Shown here piece by piece: positions 46,639-55,621 of a DNA stretch of 64,000 nucleotides. Under the pieces are notes generated by a model. It saw only the letters and a program-made list of their open reading frames with translations. It was not told the origin of the DNA and made no database searches. The stretch lies in contig NZ_HG916852.1 in NCBI RefSeq assembly GCF_000577275.2, positions 1,057,001-1,121,000 on the forward strand, written 5' to 3'. The translations under genes and the position numbers were made by a program. Origin of the DNA: Rhizobium favelukesii (GTDB taxonomy: Bacteria; Pseudomonadota; Alphaproteobacteria; Rhizobiales; Rhizobiaceae). Every line of letters starts with the position of its first letter. Positions within the stretch are counted from its first letter, which is position 1.

Positions 46639-47187
46639 ATGGCTGATATTCCTGACCGACTGAGCTTTCCGTCCTTGCAATCGAAATGGGGTTGGTTCGT
46701 TGCACTTGGGGTCCTGTTGATCGCATGCGGCCTTATAGCAGCGGCAAATATCGTGCTCGCGACCGTCGCGTCCGTCTACTACGTCGGGATGCTGATGCTG
46801 ATCGGCGGCATCGTCTATCTGGTTCACGCGTTTCAGGTGCGAAGCTGGGACCAGGTGCTGTTTTGGGCGCTGAGCGGCGTACTTTATGTGCTGGCCGGTG
46901 TTTTCGCCTTCACGAATCCGCTACTTGCCTCGGCCGCGCTGACGCTGTTCCTCTCGATCGCGCTTCTGATTGCCGGCGTGTTCCGCACGTGGGTCGGCTG
47001 GCGCATGCGTCCGGTGAAGGGGTGGGGTTGGGTGCTCGCAAGCGGCATCATCACCGCGCTGGCGGGCGTGGTCATCGCGCTCGGATGGCCCGTCAATAGT
47101 CTCTGGATCCTGGGGCTTTTCCTCGCCTGCGACCTTCTCATCCAAGGCTGGTCGATGCTTGCCTTCGGCTTCGCGATCCGCCGCTAA
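46639..47187 (+). CDS. HdeD/DUF308 membrane protein
   Basis: A 182-residue protein from the ATG at 46639 after AGGAGG. Six membrane helices are evident: WGWFVALGVLLIACGLIAAANIVLA, VYYVGMLMLIGGIVYLVHAF, VLFWALSGVLYVLAGVFAF, LTLFLSIALLIAGVF, GWGWVLASGIITALAGVVIAL, and ILGLFLACDLLIQGWSMLAFGFA. This duplicated three-helix arrangement and the final LIQGWSML motif are HdeD/DUF308. E. coli HdeD protects against acid; the role here is not known. Confidence 0.88.
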   Translation: MADIPDRLSFPSLQSKWGWFVALGVLLIACGLIAAANIVLATVASVYYVGMLMLIGGIVYLVHAFQVRSWDQVLFWALSGVLYVLAGVFAFTNPLLASAALTLFLSIALLIAGVFRTWVGWRMRPVKGWGWVLASGIITALAGVVIALGWPVNSLWILGLFLACDLLIQGWSMLAFGFAIRR

Positions 47188-47373
47188 GTTATGCCCGGAA
47201 TTCACAGCCCTGGCTCACGAATTGTTTCTTTTTTGACAAGCATGTGAGCGAGGGCTAAAATTTGTCCCCACGAGAGGCAGCCGAGGCGGCGGGTGCATCG
47301 GTCATGCCGTGGACTGGCTAACCGTCCCCTGAGAGGGCAGTCATATGCCCGACGAGGTAAAGGGAGGAATCTC

Positions 47374-47616
47374 ATGCCGATGGTCACCGTATCCATTTCA
47401 CCACTGCAGGCGGCGGACATTCGCGCCGCGGTAGACAATGGCAGCTATGCTTCGAGCAGCGAGGTCGTGCGCGAAGCCCTGCGTCTGTGGGACGCCGCCC
47501 GAAAGGTCGGTGGACACGACAGCGAAATGCTCAATCAGGACTGCATCCCTGGAGGCGGCAAATGCGTTGCCGAGATGTTCGCCGATCACGAGGCCGAGCA
47601 TCGGCGCACCGCCTGA
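47374..47616 (+). CDS. ParD-type antitoxin without partner toxin
   Basis: An 80-residue protein from the ATG at 47374 behind GGGAGGA. The N-terminal half is a ribbon-helix-helix: VTVSISPLQAADIRAAVDNGSYASSSEVVREALRLWDAARK, the ParD/CC2985 pattern with the conserved SSSEVVREALRLW helix. The usual partner parE would follow at once, but the next gene is the c-di-GMP protein at 47706. It is therefore an orphan. Its C-terminal part (EMLNQDCIPGGGKCVAEMFADHEAEHRRTA) is cysteine-bearing and unlike a normal ParD tail. Confidence 0.78.
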   Translation: MPMVTVSISPLQAADIRAAVDNGSYASSSEVVREALRLWDAARKVGGHDSEMLNQDCIPGGGKCVAEMFADHEAEHRRTA

Positions 47617-47705
47617 CCAAACCATTGATCGGGGAGCAAAATTCGCTCGCTTGAACGGTCGGGTTCGCCGGTTTCACAAAAGTTTCATATTGGGGAAAGG
47701 GTTCG

Positions 47706-49538
47706 TTGATCCTTCTCCGCCAGTGTCCCTGCGAAAAAACAATAAGACACAGCGATCCGGCGCTCGTTCGTCGCTACGCAAGCGATCAAATCGTAACCCT
47801 TGCGAAACTCGTCATCGAAAATGCGTTTCAACCCATCGTCGAGGCCGGGACGGGTGTCGTATTCGGCTATGAATCGCTGATGCGCGGACAGGAGCGCATC
47901 GGCTTCAGCTCCCCGGTCGAGATTCTGGACGAGGCCCATAAGAACCAGCAGCTGCTGCAGCTGGAGCAGATGGTGGCAAGCCGCGCGCTTGCGAAGTTCG
48001 CCACGCTCCCGCATTTCTCGAGCTCGACGCTGTTCCTCAATCTCGATGTCCGTCTGATCCCACATGGCGAGCGGCTGGTGGAAGGCCTGCTGCAGCATCT
48101 GAAGCTTGCCAATATCCCACCCTCCTCGATCTGTTTCGAATTCTCCGAGCGCTTCGACAATACCAGTGTGCCGGAGTTTGCGGCCCTCGTATCACTGCTG
48201 CGCAAGGCCGGCTTCAAACTGGCGATTGACGATTTCGGCGTCGGCCACGGCGAAATGAAGCTGCTCTGCGACCACCCGGTAGACTATCTGAAGATCGACC
48301 GGCATTTCATCGCCGATATCGACAGCAGCCCGCGCAAGCGACACCTTCTGAAGAACATCGTCCACATCGCCCACGTGCTTGGCACCCGCGTCATCGCGGA
48401 GGGGATCGAGACCGAGGCAGAGTTCGTCGCCTGCCGCGAATTCGGCGTCGATCTCGTCCAGGGCTGGTTCATCTCCCGCCCGACGACCCATATCACCGAG
48501 CTGCAGCCGTCGTTTCCGCACCTGCTGGACCTTCCCAAGGGCAAGCGCAGCCCGCAATCGCTCGACGAGATCCTGATCCGCAAGCAGATCGAGATGCTGC
48601 CGACGGTCTACGAGAACGACACGATCGACAGCGTCTTCGAGCTCTTCCGTCGCAATCCGCATCAGGCCTTTTTCCCGGTATTGAACGCGAACGGCGAGCC
48701 GCGCGGCATCCTGCACGAGCGGCATCTGAAGGAATACATCTACCAGCCCTTCGGCCGGGATCTGCTGAAGAACAAGGTCTACGAGCGAACCATCTCGCAT
48801 TTCGTCGAAATGGCTCCGATCGTCGGTCTTGACTCCGATACCGAACAGCTGATGGCGATCTTCGCCAACATGGAAGGCACGAACTGCCTGCTGCTGACCG
48901 ACAACATGCGCTATGCGGGCGTCGTATCTGCCGCGTCGCTCATCAAGGTCATGAACGAGAAGAAGCTGAAGACCGCCCAGGACCAGAACCCGCTGACCGG
49001 GCTGCCGGGCAACAGGGCGATCCGCGACTTCATGCGCGAGTCGAGCCTCGATGGGGACGAGAAGCGTCACTTCTGCTACTGCGATTTCGACAACATCAAG
49101 CCGTTCAACGATGCCTACGGTTTCCACCTCGGCGATCACGCGATTTCGCTCTTTGCCGCGCTCATGCGTCGCTATTTCTTCGCCGAGCGCCACTTCCTGG
49201 GGCATGTCGGTGGCGACGATTTTTTCATCGGCGTCCGTGGTTGGACCAACGAAGAGCTGACTGAAATTCTCGATCGCTTGATCAGCGATTTCCACGATGA
49301 TGTGCTCGACCTCTATTCCGACGCCGATCGGGCCGCCGGCCGCATTCGCGGCCATGACCGCGCCGGCGTCGAAGCGCTGTTCCCCCTGATGCGCTGCTCG
49401 ATCGGCGTGCTGGAGCTGCCGGAAGGTCTCGTCATCGACGACATCAATCGCGTCAGCGCCGAAATCGCCCATATCAAGGCCGAGGCCAAGGAAAGCGATG
49501 AAGGGCTCGTCTTCCATCTCTTGGGCGAGACGAATTGA
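47706..49538 (+). CDS. Cytoplasmic EAL-CBS-GGDEF c-di-GMP protein
   Basis: A 610-residue soluble protein. The order is EAL first (about 30-260), a CBS pair (about 285-430), then GGDEF (about 435-590). The EAL motif is altered to ESL (56-58) but EGIE and DDFGVG remain. The cyclase motif is GGDDF at 502-506, which retains the catalytic carboxylate, so synthesis of c-di-GMP is likely while hydrolysis is doubtful. CBS pairs sense adenylates and could tie the output to energy status. It begins at a TTG (47706) behind GGAAAGG; no in-frame ATG is close. Confidence 0.88.
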   Translation: MILLRQCPCEKTIRHSDPALVRRYASDQIVTLAKLVIENAFQPIVEAGTGVVFGYESLMRGQERIGFSSPVEILDEAHKNQQLLQLEQMVASRALAKFATLPHFSSSTLFLNLDVRLIPHGERLVEGLLQHLKLANIPPSSICFEFSERFDNTSVPEFAALVSLLRKAGFKLAIDDFGVGHGEMKLLCDHPVDYLKIDRHFIADIDSSPRKRHLLKNIVHIAHVLGTRVIAEGIETEAEFVACREFGVDLVQGWFISRPTTHITELQPSFPHLLDLPKGKRSPQSLDEILIRKQIEMLPTVYENDTIDSVFELFRRNPHQAFFPVLNANGEPRGILHERHLKEYIYQPFGRDLLKNKVYERTISHFVEMAPIVGLDSDTEQLMAIFANMEGTNCLLLTDNMRYAGVVSAASLIKVMNEKKLKTAQDQNPLTGLPGNRAIRDFMRESSLDGDEKRHFCYCDFDNIKPFNDAYGFHLGDHAISLFAALMRRYFFAERHFLGHVGGDDFFIGVRGWTNEELTEILDRLISDFHDDVLDLYSDADRAAGRIRGHDRAGVEALFPLMRCSIGVLELPEGLVIDDINRVSAEIAHIKAEAKESDEGLVFHLLGETN

Positions 49539-49616
49539 CGCCACCTGCGCTTGCCTCCTTCTCAAGTCCGTAGAGCTGAACTATCTGACATGCTTTCGGA
49601 ACGAGGAGACCGGATC

Positions 49617-50612
49617 ATGTCTTTGCCCACGCAGATGCGCTTCATCGACCTGCCGAGCTTCGGCGCGCCTGATGTGATGCGGATTGCCACCGAACCCTTG
49701 CCGGTACCGGGGGAGGGCCAGCTCCTTGTTCGCACCGAGGCGATCGGCGTCAACCGGCCCGACGTCGCACAGCGCCAGGGCATTTATCCGCCGCCGAAGG
49801 ATGCAAGCCCCGTTCTCGGCCTTGAGATGGCAGGAGAGATCGTCGCCGTCGGCGCGGGCGTTCGTGACTTTGCTGTCGGCGACAAGGTGTGCGGCCTGAC
49901 CAACGGCGGTGCCTATGCCGAATATTGCCTGCTGCCCGCGGGCCAGGCTCTGCGCTTCCCCAAGGGCTACGACGCGGTCAAGGCCGCGGCGCTTCCGGAG
50001 AATTATTTCACGGTCTGGGCAAACATGTTCCAGATGGCCGGGCTGACCGAAGGCGAGACGGTTCTCGTGCATGGCGGCTCGAGCGGCATTGGAACGACCG
50101 CTATCCAGCTTGCGCGGTCCTTCGGCGCAAAGGTCTACGCGACGGCCGGTTCGCAGGAGAAATGCGACGCCTGCGTAAAGCTCGGCGCAAAGCGGGCGAT
50201 CAACTACAAGACAGAGGATTTTGCAGAGGTCATCAAGGCCGAGACCGGCCACGGTGTCGATATCATCCTGGATATGATCGGGGCTGCCTACTTCGAGCGG
50301 AACCTGGCATCGCTTGCAAAGGACGGTTGCCTGTCGATCATCGCCTTCCTTGGCGGGGCGGTCGCCGAGAAGGTCAATCTGGCGCCGATCATGGTCAAAC
50401 GGCTGACGATCACCGGCTCGACGCTACGCCCGCGCACTGCCGAGGAAAAGCGGGCGATCCGCGACGATCTCCTGTCGCAGGTCTGGCCGCTTCTGGATGA
50501 AGGCAAGCTTGCGCCGGTCATCGATACCGTCGTCCCCTTCGAAAACGTTGCCGAGGCGCATCGGCGGATGGAAACGAGCGGTCACATCGGCAAGATCATG
50601 CTGCGTCTGTGA
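49617..50612 (+). CDS. Zinc-free quinone oxidoreductase (MDR, PIG3-like)
   Basis: A 331-residue medium-chain reductase, close to the PIG3/Qor group. [17 protein letters not shown] and [12 protein letters not shown] form the catalytic fold; NADPH binding is in [31 protein letters not shown] (about 145-175). It lacks the structural zinc cysteines of alcohol dehydrogenases. It reduces quinones or enones with NADPH. The ATG at 49617 follows GAGGAG. It is a single gene, with the MFS transporter convergent at 50628. Confidence 0.93.
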   Translation: MSLPTQMRFIDLPSFGAPDVMRIATEPLPVPGEGQLLVRTEAIGVNRPDVAQRQGIYPPPKDASPVLGLEMAGEIVAVGAGVRDFAVGDKVCGLTNGGAYAEYCLLPAGQALRFPKGYDAVKAAALPENYFTVWANMFQMAGLTEGETVLVHGGSSGIGTTAIQLARSFGAKVYATAGSQEKCDACVKLGAKRAINYKTEDFAEVIKAETGHGVDIILDMIGAAYFERNLASLAKDGCLSIIAFLGGAVAEKVNLAPIMVKRLTITGSTLRPRTAEEKRAIRDDLLSQVWPLLDEGKLAPVIDTVVPFENVAEAHRRMETSGHIGKIMLRL

Positions 50613-50627
50613 CCGCTCGCACGTCGC

Positions 50628-52061
50628 TCACCGGGCCTGCCGTTCGGCGGGCGACGAGAGGGTCAAGGATATTGTGACGGCAATCAGGCCAGGAAGTGCC
50701 ATCAGCACGTAGAGCCAGTGTGCGGCCGAGACGCCGCCCGCAACGCCACCGGGATCCACCAGCCCAGTGCTGTTGACAATCACGCCAGCAACGGCGGCGC
50801 CGAAGGCGCTGCCGAGCGACTGCACCGTCGAGATCGCCGCCGAGGCCTTGTCCTGTTCGGCGTTGCCGACGAGGCTAAGAACCTTGGTCACCAGATGCGC
50901 CCAGCCAAGGCCGACGCCGAAGCCCATCAGGAACATGCCGATGACGGCCGGTCCCAGCACCGCCAGATTGCCGGACGGATTGTCCGTTGCGAGGAAGGTC
51001 GTCAGGGACGCAACCGCAACCATCTCGATCACGCAACCGGCGACGATTGCCGTGTTGGCACCGCGTCCGAAGAGCGTTGCGCTGAAGAACGCGGCAAAGG
51101 TCCAGCCGAGTGCGACAAGGGCGGTCAGATAGCCTGACATCAGCGGTGTCACGCCGTGCAGCACCTGCAGGAAATAGGGAATGTAGATGTCGCTTGTCAG
51201 CACCAGCAGCAGCACGAACATCGTCAGGTAGACGCGTGCCACGGGCTTTGCGAGCATGACGGCGCCCGTCGGCAGAAGACGGTTCTTGCCGCGCCGCTCG
51301 ACGGTCAGCATCGATAGGGTCGCAACGATCGATGCGGCAATCAGCAACGCTTTTGAGCTTGCTTCGTCGATCGTTCCGGCAATGCTGACGAGCAGAACGG
51401 CCGCAAGCAGCAAAGCAATCTGAAGGATCGGTATCTTGCCATGGGCGCGATCGTCTTCGGCGCGCGGCAGCAACAAGGGCGCGAGTGCCGCCATCAGCAC
51501 ACAGAGCGGAACCAGCAGCATGAAGGCATGCCGCCATGCGCTGCCTTCGGAAAAGAGGCCTCCGAGGCTAGGGCCGAGCAAGGTCGACACGCCCCAGATG
51601 GCCGCATAGAGCGTTGAAGCCTTCTGCCACAGCGGCTCGGGGTAGGCGAAGCGAATGAAGGCGTAGGCAAGTCCGGCAAGAATGCCGGCGCCGAACCCCT
51701 GTACCGTGCGCCCGGCTAGCACCAGTGGCATCGCCGGGGCCAGCGCACAGATCAGGCTGCCGGCCCCGAACATGAGCGCGCCTGCGACGTAGACGCTGCG
51801 AAGCCCGATACCGCGCGGACGCATGGCGACGAAGATCGACCCCAGGACCGCCGCGGCGACGAATAGCGTCGTCATCCATGACAGCAGTTCGAGCCCGCCA
51901 ATGTCGCGCACGATCGATGGTGCGATTGTCGCCGTGATGTAGGTCTCAACGGCGTAGAGCGTGACGCCGCCCCCGAGCATGAGGGTCGCGGGCAGCAGCG
52001 GCGCGGAAAACAGATGAAAGACGGAGGGCCTGTCTGCGGAAATCTCATCAATGCCGGTCAT
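50628..52061 (-). CDS. MFS multidrug transporter (14-helix type)
   Basis: A 477-residue transporter with about 14 hydrophobic segments, resembling the DHA2/EmrB drug-proton antiporters. Signposts are ATIAPSIVRDIGGLELLSWMTTLFVAAAVLGSIFVAMRPRGIGLRSVYVAGALMF (motif A region), GLAYAFIRFAYPEPLWQKASTLYAAIWGVSTLLGPSLGGLF (motif C-like) and the late GVGLGWAHLVTKVLSLVGNAEQDKASAAISTVQSLGSAFGAA. The gene diverges from the SufR-like regulator at 52169, and two operator-like palindromes lie in between, so that regulator probably controls its expression. Confidence 0.9.
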   Translation of the reverse strand: MTGIDEISADRPSVFHLFSAPLLPATLMLGGGVTLYAVETYITATIAPSIVRDIGGLELLSWMTTLFVAAAVLGSIFVAMRPRGIGLRSVYVAGALMFGAGSLICALAPAMPLVLAGRTVQGFGAGILAGLAYAFIRFAYPEPLWQKASTLYAAIWGVSTLLGPSLGGLFSEGSAWRHAFMLLVPLCVLMAALAPLLLPRAEDDRAHGKIPILQIALLLAAVLLVSIAGTIDEASSKALLIAASIVATLSMLTVERRGKNRLLPTGAVMLAKPVARVYLTMFVLLLVLTSDIYIPYFLQVLHGVTPLMSGYLTALVALGWTFAAFFSATLFGRGANTAIVAGCVIEMVAVASLTTFLATDNPSGNLAVLGPAVIGMFLMGFGVGLGWAHLVTKVLSLVGNAEQDKASAAISTVQSLGSAFGAAVAGVIVNSTGLVDPGGVAGGVSAAHWLYVLMALPGLIAVTISLTLSSPAERQAR

Positions 52062-52103
52062 AATTCATGCCTTGTGTGCTTCCAGGGATGTGCATTATTT
52101 TTG

Positions 52104-52159
52104 CAAGTTATTACTTGGAAAAAATACACGGCCATGATATTAAAGCAAGTGTGAACTTG
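52104..52159. promoter_or_regulatory. Two-copy inverted-repeat operator of the MFS/SufR-like divergon
   Basis: CAAGT-TATT-ACTTG at 52104-52117 and CAAGT-GTGA-ACTTG at 52146-52159 share identical five-base arms and four-base spacers, with start points 42 bases apart (four helical turns). They lie in the 107-base region between the MFS start (52061) and the regulator start (52169). Confidence 0.65.
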
Positions 52160-52168
52160 GAAAATTAG

Positions 52169-52789
52169 ATGAGACAATCCCCGGCGAACCGCATTCTGCT
52201 GCTGATCAAGACCGAAGGACCCCAGCTTGCCGCCGCACTTGCGGCAAGGCTCGGGATTTCCTCGGAGGCTGTCCGTCAGCAATTGACGAAGATGGCGCAG
52301 GAGGGGCTTGTCGAAGCGGTGAGCGAAGCCGCAGCCGGCCGGGGTCGACCGAGGCAGTTCTGGAGCCTGACGCCTGCCGGCAACCAAACCTTTCCAGATG
52401 GTCACGCCGAACTCACCGCCACGCTCCTGACGACACTGGTCACGCAACTGGGGAAGCCCGCCCTGGATGCCGTCATTTGCGCCCGGGAAGCAGAAACCCT
52501 CAAGCGCTACCGCGAGGAAGTCGACGCTGAGGATGTCCAATCCCGTGTGTTGCAGCTCGCCGCCGTGCGCACGCGCGAAGGATACATGGCCGACAGCTGG
52601 CAGGAGGCTGACGGCTCGCTGCTGCTTGTCGAAAATCATTGCCCGATCTGCGCCGCTGCAAGTGTTTGCGCCGGCTTCTGCCGGTCGGAGCTGGACACCT
52701 TTCGAACCGTCCTCGGCGCTAACGTGGAGCGCGAGGAGCACATACTGCTTGGGGCCCGTCGTTGCGCCTACCGCATCACGCCGCTTTGA
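52169..52789 (+). CDS. SufR-like winged-helix regulator with cysteine cluster
   Basis: A 206-residue regulator. N-terminal HTH: NRILLLIKTEGPQLAAALAARLGISSEAVRQQLTKMAQEGLVEAVSEAAAGRGRPRQFWSLTPAG (about 8-70). The C-terminal half carries Cys158, Cys161, Cys167 and Cys171 (NHCPICAAASVCAGFC) plus a Cys near the end (GARRCAYRI), like iron-sulfur or metal-sensing SufR relatives. It is divergent from the MFS gene. Paired inverted repeats in the 107-base gap are its probable operators. Cluster or metal is inferred only from the Cys pattern. Confidence 0.87.
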   Translation: MRQSPANRILLLIKTEGPQLAAALAARLGISSEAVRQQLTKMAQEGLVEAVSEAAAGRGRPRQFWSLTPAGNQTFPDGHAELTATLLTTLVTQLGKPALDAVICAREAETLKRYREEVDAEDVQSRVLQLAAVRTREGYMADSWQEADGSLLLVENHCPICAAASVCAGFCRSELDTFRTVLGANVEREEHILLGARRCAYRITPL

Positions 52790-52877
52790 CCTGCATCTGC
52801 GCGTGCCGAAAGGCAATTGCATTATCGGCGTGACTCGCTATGCGTGACGCATCTGCGCAAACGATCAGGACCATGCC

Positions 52878-53885
52878 ATGACCAATCCCGTCATCGTCGA
52901 AGTTACTCGAGGCTCGCTCGTTGAAAGCCAGCATCGTGGCGCCCTCGTTGCCGTCGATGGCGATGGAAAGGTCGTGTTCTCGATCGGCGATATCGATGCG
53001 CCGACGTTCCCGCGTTCGGCCTGCAAGGCGATGCAAGCGTTGCCGCTGATGGAAAGTGGCGCGGCGGATGCCTATGGCTTCGGCGACAAGGAATTGGCGC
53101 TCGCCTGCTCCTCGCACAATGGCGAGGACGCGCATGTGGCGCTCGCCGCCGCCATGCTGGCACGGGCCGGACGCGGTGTCGAAACGCTCGAATGCGGGGC
53201 GCATTGGTCCTCGAGCCAAAAGGTGCTGATCCACCAGGCGCGCACGATGGACAAGCCGACGGCACTGCATAACAACTGCTCGGGCAAGCATGCCGGCTTT
53301 ATCTGCGCTTGCTGCCATCGGGGCATCGACCCTAACGGATATGTTGGCTACGACCATCCGCTGCAGGCCGAAATCCGCGGCGTCATGGAAAGCCTGACCG
53401 GCGCCGTGCTCGGCCACGACAATTGTGGCACCGACGGCTGCTCCATTCCGACCTACGCGGTTCCCTTGCGCGGTCTGGCGCACGGCTTTGCCAAGATGGC
53501 GACCGGCAATGGCCTGGAACCGCTTCGCGCCAAGGCGTCCCGACGGCTTTTCGACGCCTGCATGGCCGAACCCTTCTATGTTGCCGGAACCGGCCGCGCC
53601 TGCACCGCGCTGATGGAGGCAGCACCGGGCCGCATCTTCGCCAAAACGGGCGCTGAGGGTGTCTTCTGCGCAGCCATTCCCGAGCAGGGAATTGCGATCG
53701 CCGTCAAATGCGACGACGGCCATTCGCGTGCCTCCGAGGCGATGGTTGCCGCCGCGCTCAGCCGCTTCTTCGGCAAGGACGACCCGATTCGCGCAAGCTT
53801 GGCCGCCATGGCGACTATCGAGATGCACAATTGGAACGGTATTCATGTTGGCGACATTCGCGCGACGGCTGCGCCGACCGCATAA
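52878..53885 (+). CDS. L-asparaginase II (rhizobial type)
   Basis: A 335-residue enzyme of the Asparaginase_II (PF06089) family, unrelated to E. coli asparaginases. Key blocks are CSSHNGEDAHV and NNCSGKHAGF (serine-lysine reaction centre), GHDNCGTDGCSIPTYAVPLRGLA, and KTGAEGVFCAA. It releases ammonia from asparagine; in Rhizobium etli enzymes of this family allow growth on asparagine. The ATG at 52878 follows AGGA. It lies 88 bases after the regulator, on the same strand. Confidence 0.92.
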   Translation: MTNPVIVEVTRGSLVESQHRGALVAVDGDGKVVFSIGDIDAPTFPRSACKAMQALPLMESGAADAYGFGDKELALACSSHNGEDAHVALAAAMLARAGRGVETLECGAHWSSSQKVLIHQARTMDKPTALHNNCSGKHAGFICACCHRGIDPNGYVGYDHPLQAEIRGVMESLTGAVLGHDNCGTDGCSIPTYAVPLRGLAHGFAKMATGNGLEPLRAKASRRLFDACMAEPFYVAGTGRACTALMEAAPGRIFAKTGAEGVFCAAIPEQGIAIAVKCDDGHSRASEAMVAAALSRFFGKDDPIRASLAAMATIEMHNWNGIHVGDIRATAAPTA

Positions 53886-54024
53886 GCCGTTCCGGAACGG
53901 GACAGTCGCATCGCCAGAACAGAAATTGCTAATGTATGCGAAACTACAGCCCACGAGAACGGATGCGGTTTTCGAGGGTTGAGTTACCCTTTGCCCAGTA
54001 CAGCGAACGCCATGAGGGCAGGAT

Positions 54025-54771
54025 ATGTTTGCGGGCCGCTATCTTTGGTGGATGTTGATCGCGATCGCGATCTTTCTCTTCTTCACCATGTGTTTCGATT
54101 ATGTGACCTGGCTGACGGTCGTTTCCTCGGGTTGCGCCCGGATCGCCGGCTCCTGCGGACCGATCATCCTGACCATGACCGGGTCCATGAAACCGTCGGG
54201 CGTCTACCTCGCGGGCGGCATCATTCTCGTCGTTACCCTTGCCCGCATCCACTATCTGTCGATGGGCTGGGTCTGGGGTGTCGTCGTCGCAATCTGGTTC
54301 GTTGCATCGGCGTCGTTTCCGCTGCTGCTCGCCAATGGTTGGACCGGCCAGTTGAAGCCGGAGACCGTACTTGAGGGGTTGCCTGTGGCGTTCCTGTTCC
54401 TCGTGGTCTTCTGCGCCTATATCGGCTGGTCATTTGAAGACAGTGGCGCGCGGCCGCTTGGTGTGTGGCGTACGCTGCGAGCGACCATTTTCCTCTCTGC
54501 CGTCTATGGCACCCTGCTGGCGCTGTCGGAGACGCCTGCCGTTGCCACCATGCCCGGTCGTCTCCTCGGTGAGATGCAGCTTTCGACGTCGATCGCCGCG
54601 TTGCAGCCCACACTGCATGATGTCCTGACACTCGGGATGGCCCGCGACACCTTCGCCTATATTGTCGTCGCAATCTTTGTCGCCGGCCTCGCCGTGAGCC
54701 TGCTGCAGAACCTCGGGGAACTAAAGGCGCGCTTCATCCAGCCGTTCATGCTTCGAGGATCTCGGCAGTGA
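54025..54771 (+). CDS. Hypothetical multi-pass membrane protein
   Basis: A 248-residue protein behind AGGGCAGG with seven hydrophobic segments (about 7-28, 40-55, 62-78, 83-107, 120-137, 155-170, 212-232). There is no known transporter motif. A short polar loop FEDSGARPLGVWRTLRA precedes the fifth or sixth helix. I recognise no family. Its last 26 bases overlap the convergent DeoR gene. Confidence 0.7.
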   Translation: MFAGRYLWWMLIAIAIFLFFTMCFDYVTWLTVVSSGCARIAGSCGPIILTMTGSMKPSGVYLAGGIILVVTLARIHYLSMGWVWGVVVAIWFVASASFPLLLANGWTGQLKPETVLEGLPVAFLFLVVFCAYIGWSFEDSGARPLGVWRTLRATIFLSAVYGTLLALSETPAVATMPGRLLGEMQLSTSIAALQPTLHDVLTLGMARDTFAYIVVAIFVAGLAVSLLQNLGELKARFIQPFMLRGSRQ

Positions 54772-55501
54772 TCTTGCGATAGGGCTCAATGGCCGCCGCG
54801 GCGATGTCCGCGGTGACGATCAGCCCCGACACGCCTGACACTGGCAGAATATGACAAGGAGAGACGTGGTCGAACTTCTCCTGCGTCAGCGGCACGTAGG
54901 TCTCGGCTGCGCAGGACGCGATGTGCCGCTTGATGGCCGCTTCCTCGAAATCGCCCGTCGACAGGCCGTGTACGGGATGGGCAGCCGTCACGCCGAGAAA
55001 GAAGATGTCGGGCCGAAGCTGCGAAATCGCGGCCATGGCAACAGATCCGACTGAGACCATTGAGTGCTTGTAGAGCTTGCCGCCGATCAGGATCACACTC
55101 GCCGTCGGGTGATGTTCTAGCTCCGCGGCGATCGTCGGGCTGTGTGTCGCCACCGAGAACGCGAAGTCGCGCGGCAGTTGCCGGGCGATCTCAGCCGTTG
55201 TCGTACCACCGTCCAGAAAGATCAGCTGGCCCGGCTGCACGAGTGAAGCTGCCTTCCTTCCCAACCGCGCCTTGGCCTCCGACGAGACGCTTTTTCGCGT
55301 CGAGAAGTCCGGAAGTTCGGGCGCAACAGGCATTGCCCCGCCGTGGACCCGCTTCAGCAAGCCTCCCGCCGCCATCTCCCTGAGATCGCGACGGATCGTG
55401 TCCTCCGACAGCGAAAAGTCTTCGGCGACGCGCTTGGCGACCACCTGGCCGTCTCGCCGAAGAATGTCGAGGATCAACGATTTGCGCTGGCTCGTGAGCA
55501 T
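54746..55501 (-). CDS. DeoR-family regulator
   Basis: A 251-residue DeoR/GlpR-type protein. The HTH is LILDILRRDGQVVAKRVAEDFSLSEDTIRRDLREMAAGGLLKRVHGGAMP (about 9-57). The C-terminal sugar-phosphate isomerase-like domain has IFLDGGTTTAEIARQLP and GGKLYKHSMVSVGSVAMAAISQLRPDIFFLGVTAAHPVHGLSTGDFEEAAIKRH. DeoR members usually repress catabolic genes and are released by a sugar phosphate. It diverges from the DUF4406 gene at 55622; an array of CACGA/TCGTG half-sites between them is its likely operator. Confidence 0.9.
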   Translation of the reverse strand: MLTSQRKSLILDILRRDGQVVAKRVAEDFSLSEDTIRRDLREMAAGGLLKRVHGGAMPVAPELPDFSTRKSVSSEAKARLGRKAASLVQPGQLIFLDGGTTTAEIARQLPRDFAFSVATHSPTIAAELEHHPTASVILIGGKLYKHSMVSVGSVAMAAISQLRPDIFFLGVTAAHPVHGLSTGDFEEAAIKRHIASCAAETYVPLTQEKFDHVSPCHILPVSGVSGLIVTADIAAAAIEPYRKITAEILEA

Positions 55502-55519
55502 GTTTCAATCCGATCGTTA

Positions 55520-55594
55520 CACGAATTATCGTGAAATTGCACGAAACGAATCGACATTCAAGAAATATCGTGCAGTTATTTGACTTCTCGTGCA
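55520..55594. promoter_or_regulatory. DeoR-type operator array
   Basis: A perfect inverted repeat CACGA-ATTA-TCGTG at 55520-55533 is followed by a GCACGA at 55539 and TCGTGCA copies at 55568 and 55588 (20 bases apart). All lie in the 120 bases between the DeoR start and the DUF4406 gene. Repeated half-sites suit a tetrameric DeoR-type repressor. Confidence 0.65.
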
Positions 55595-55621
55595 TGAGGC
55601 CGGGAGAAATGGAGTTTGAGC

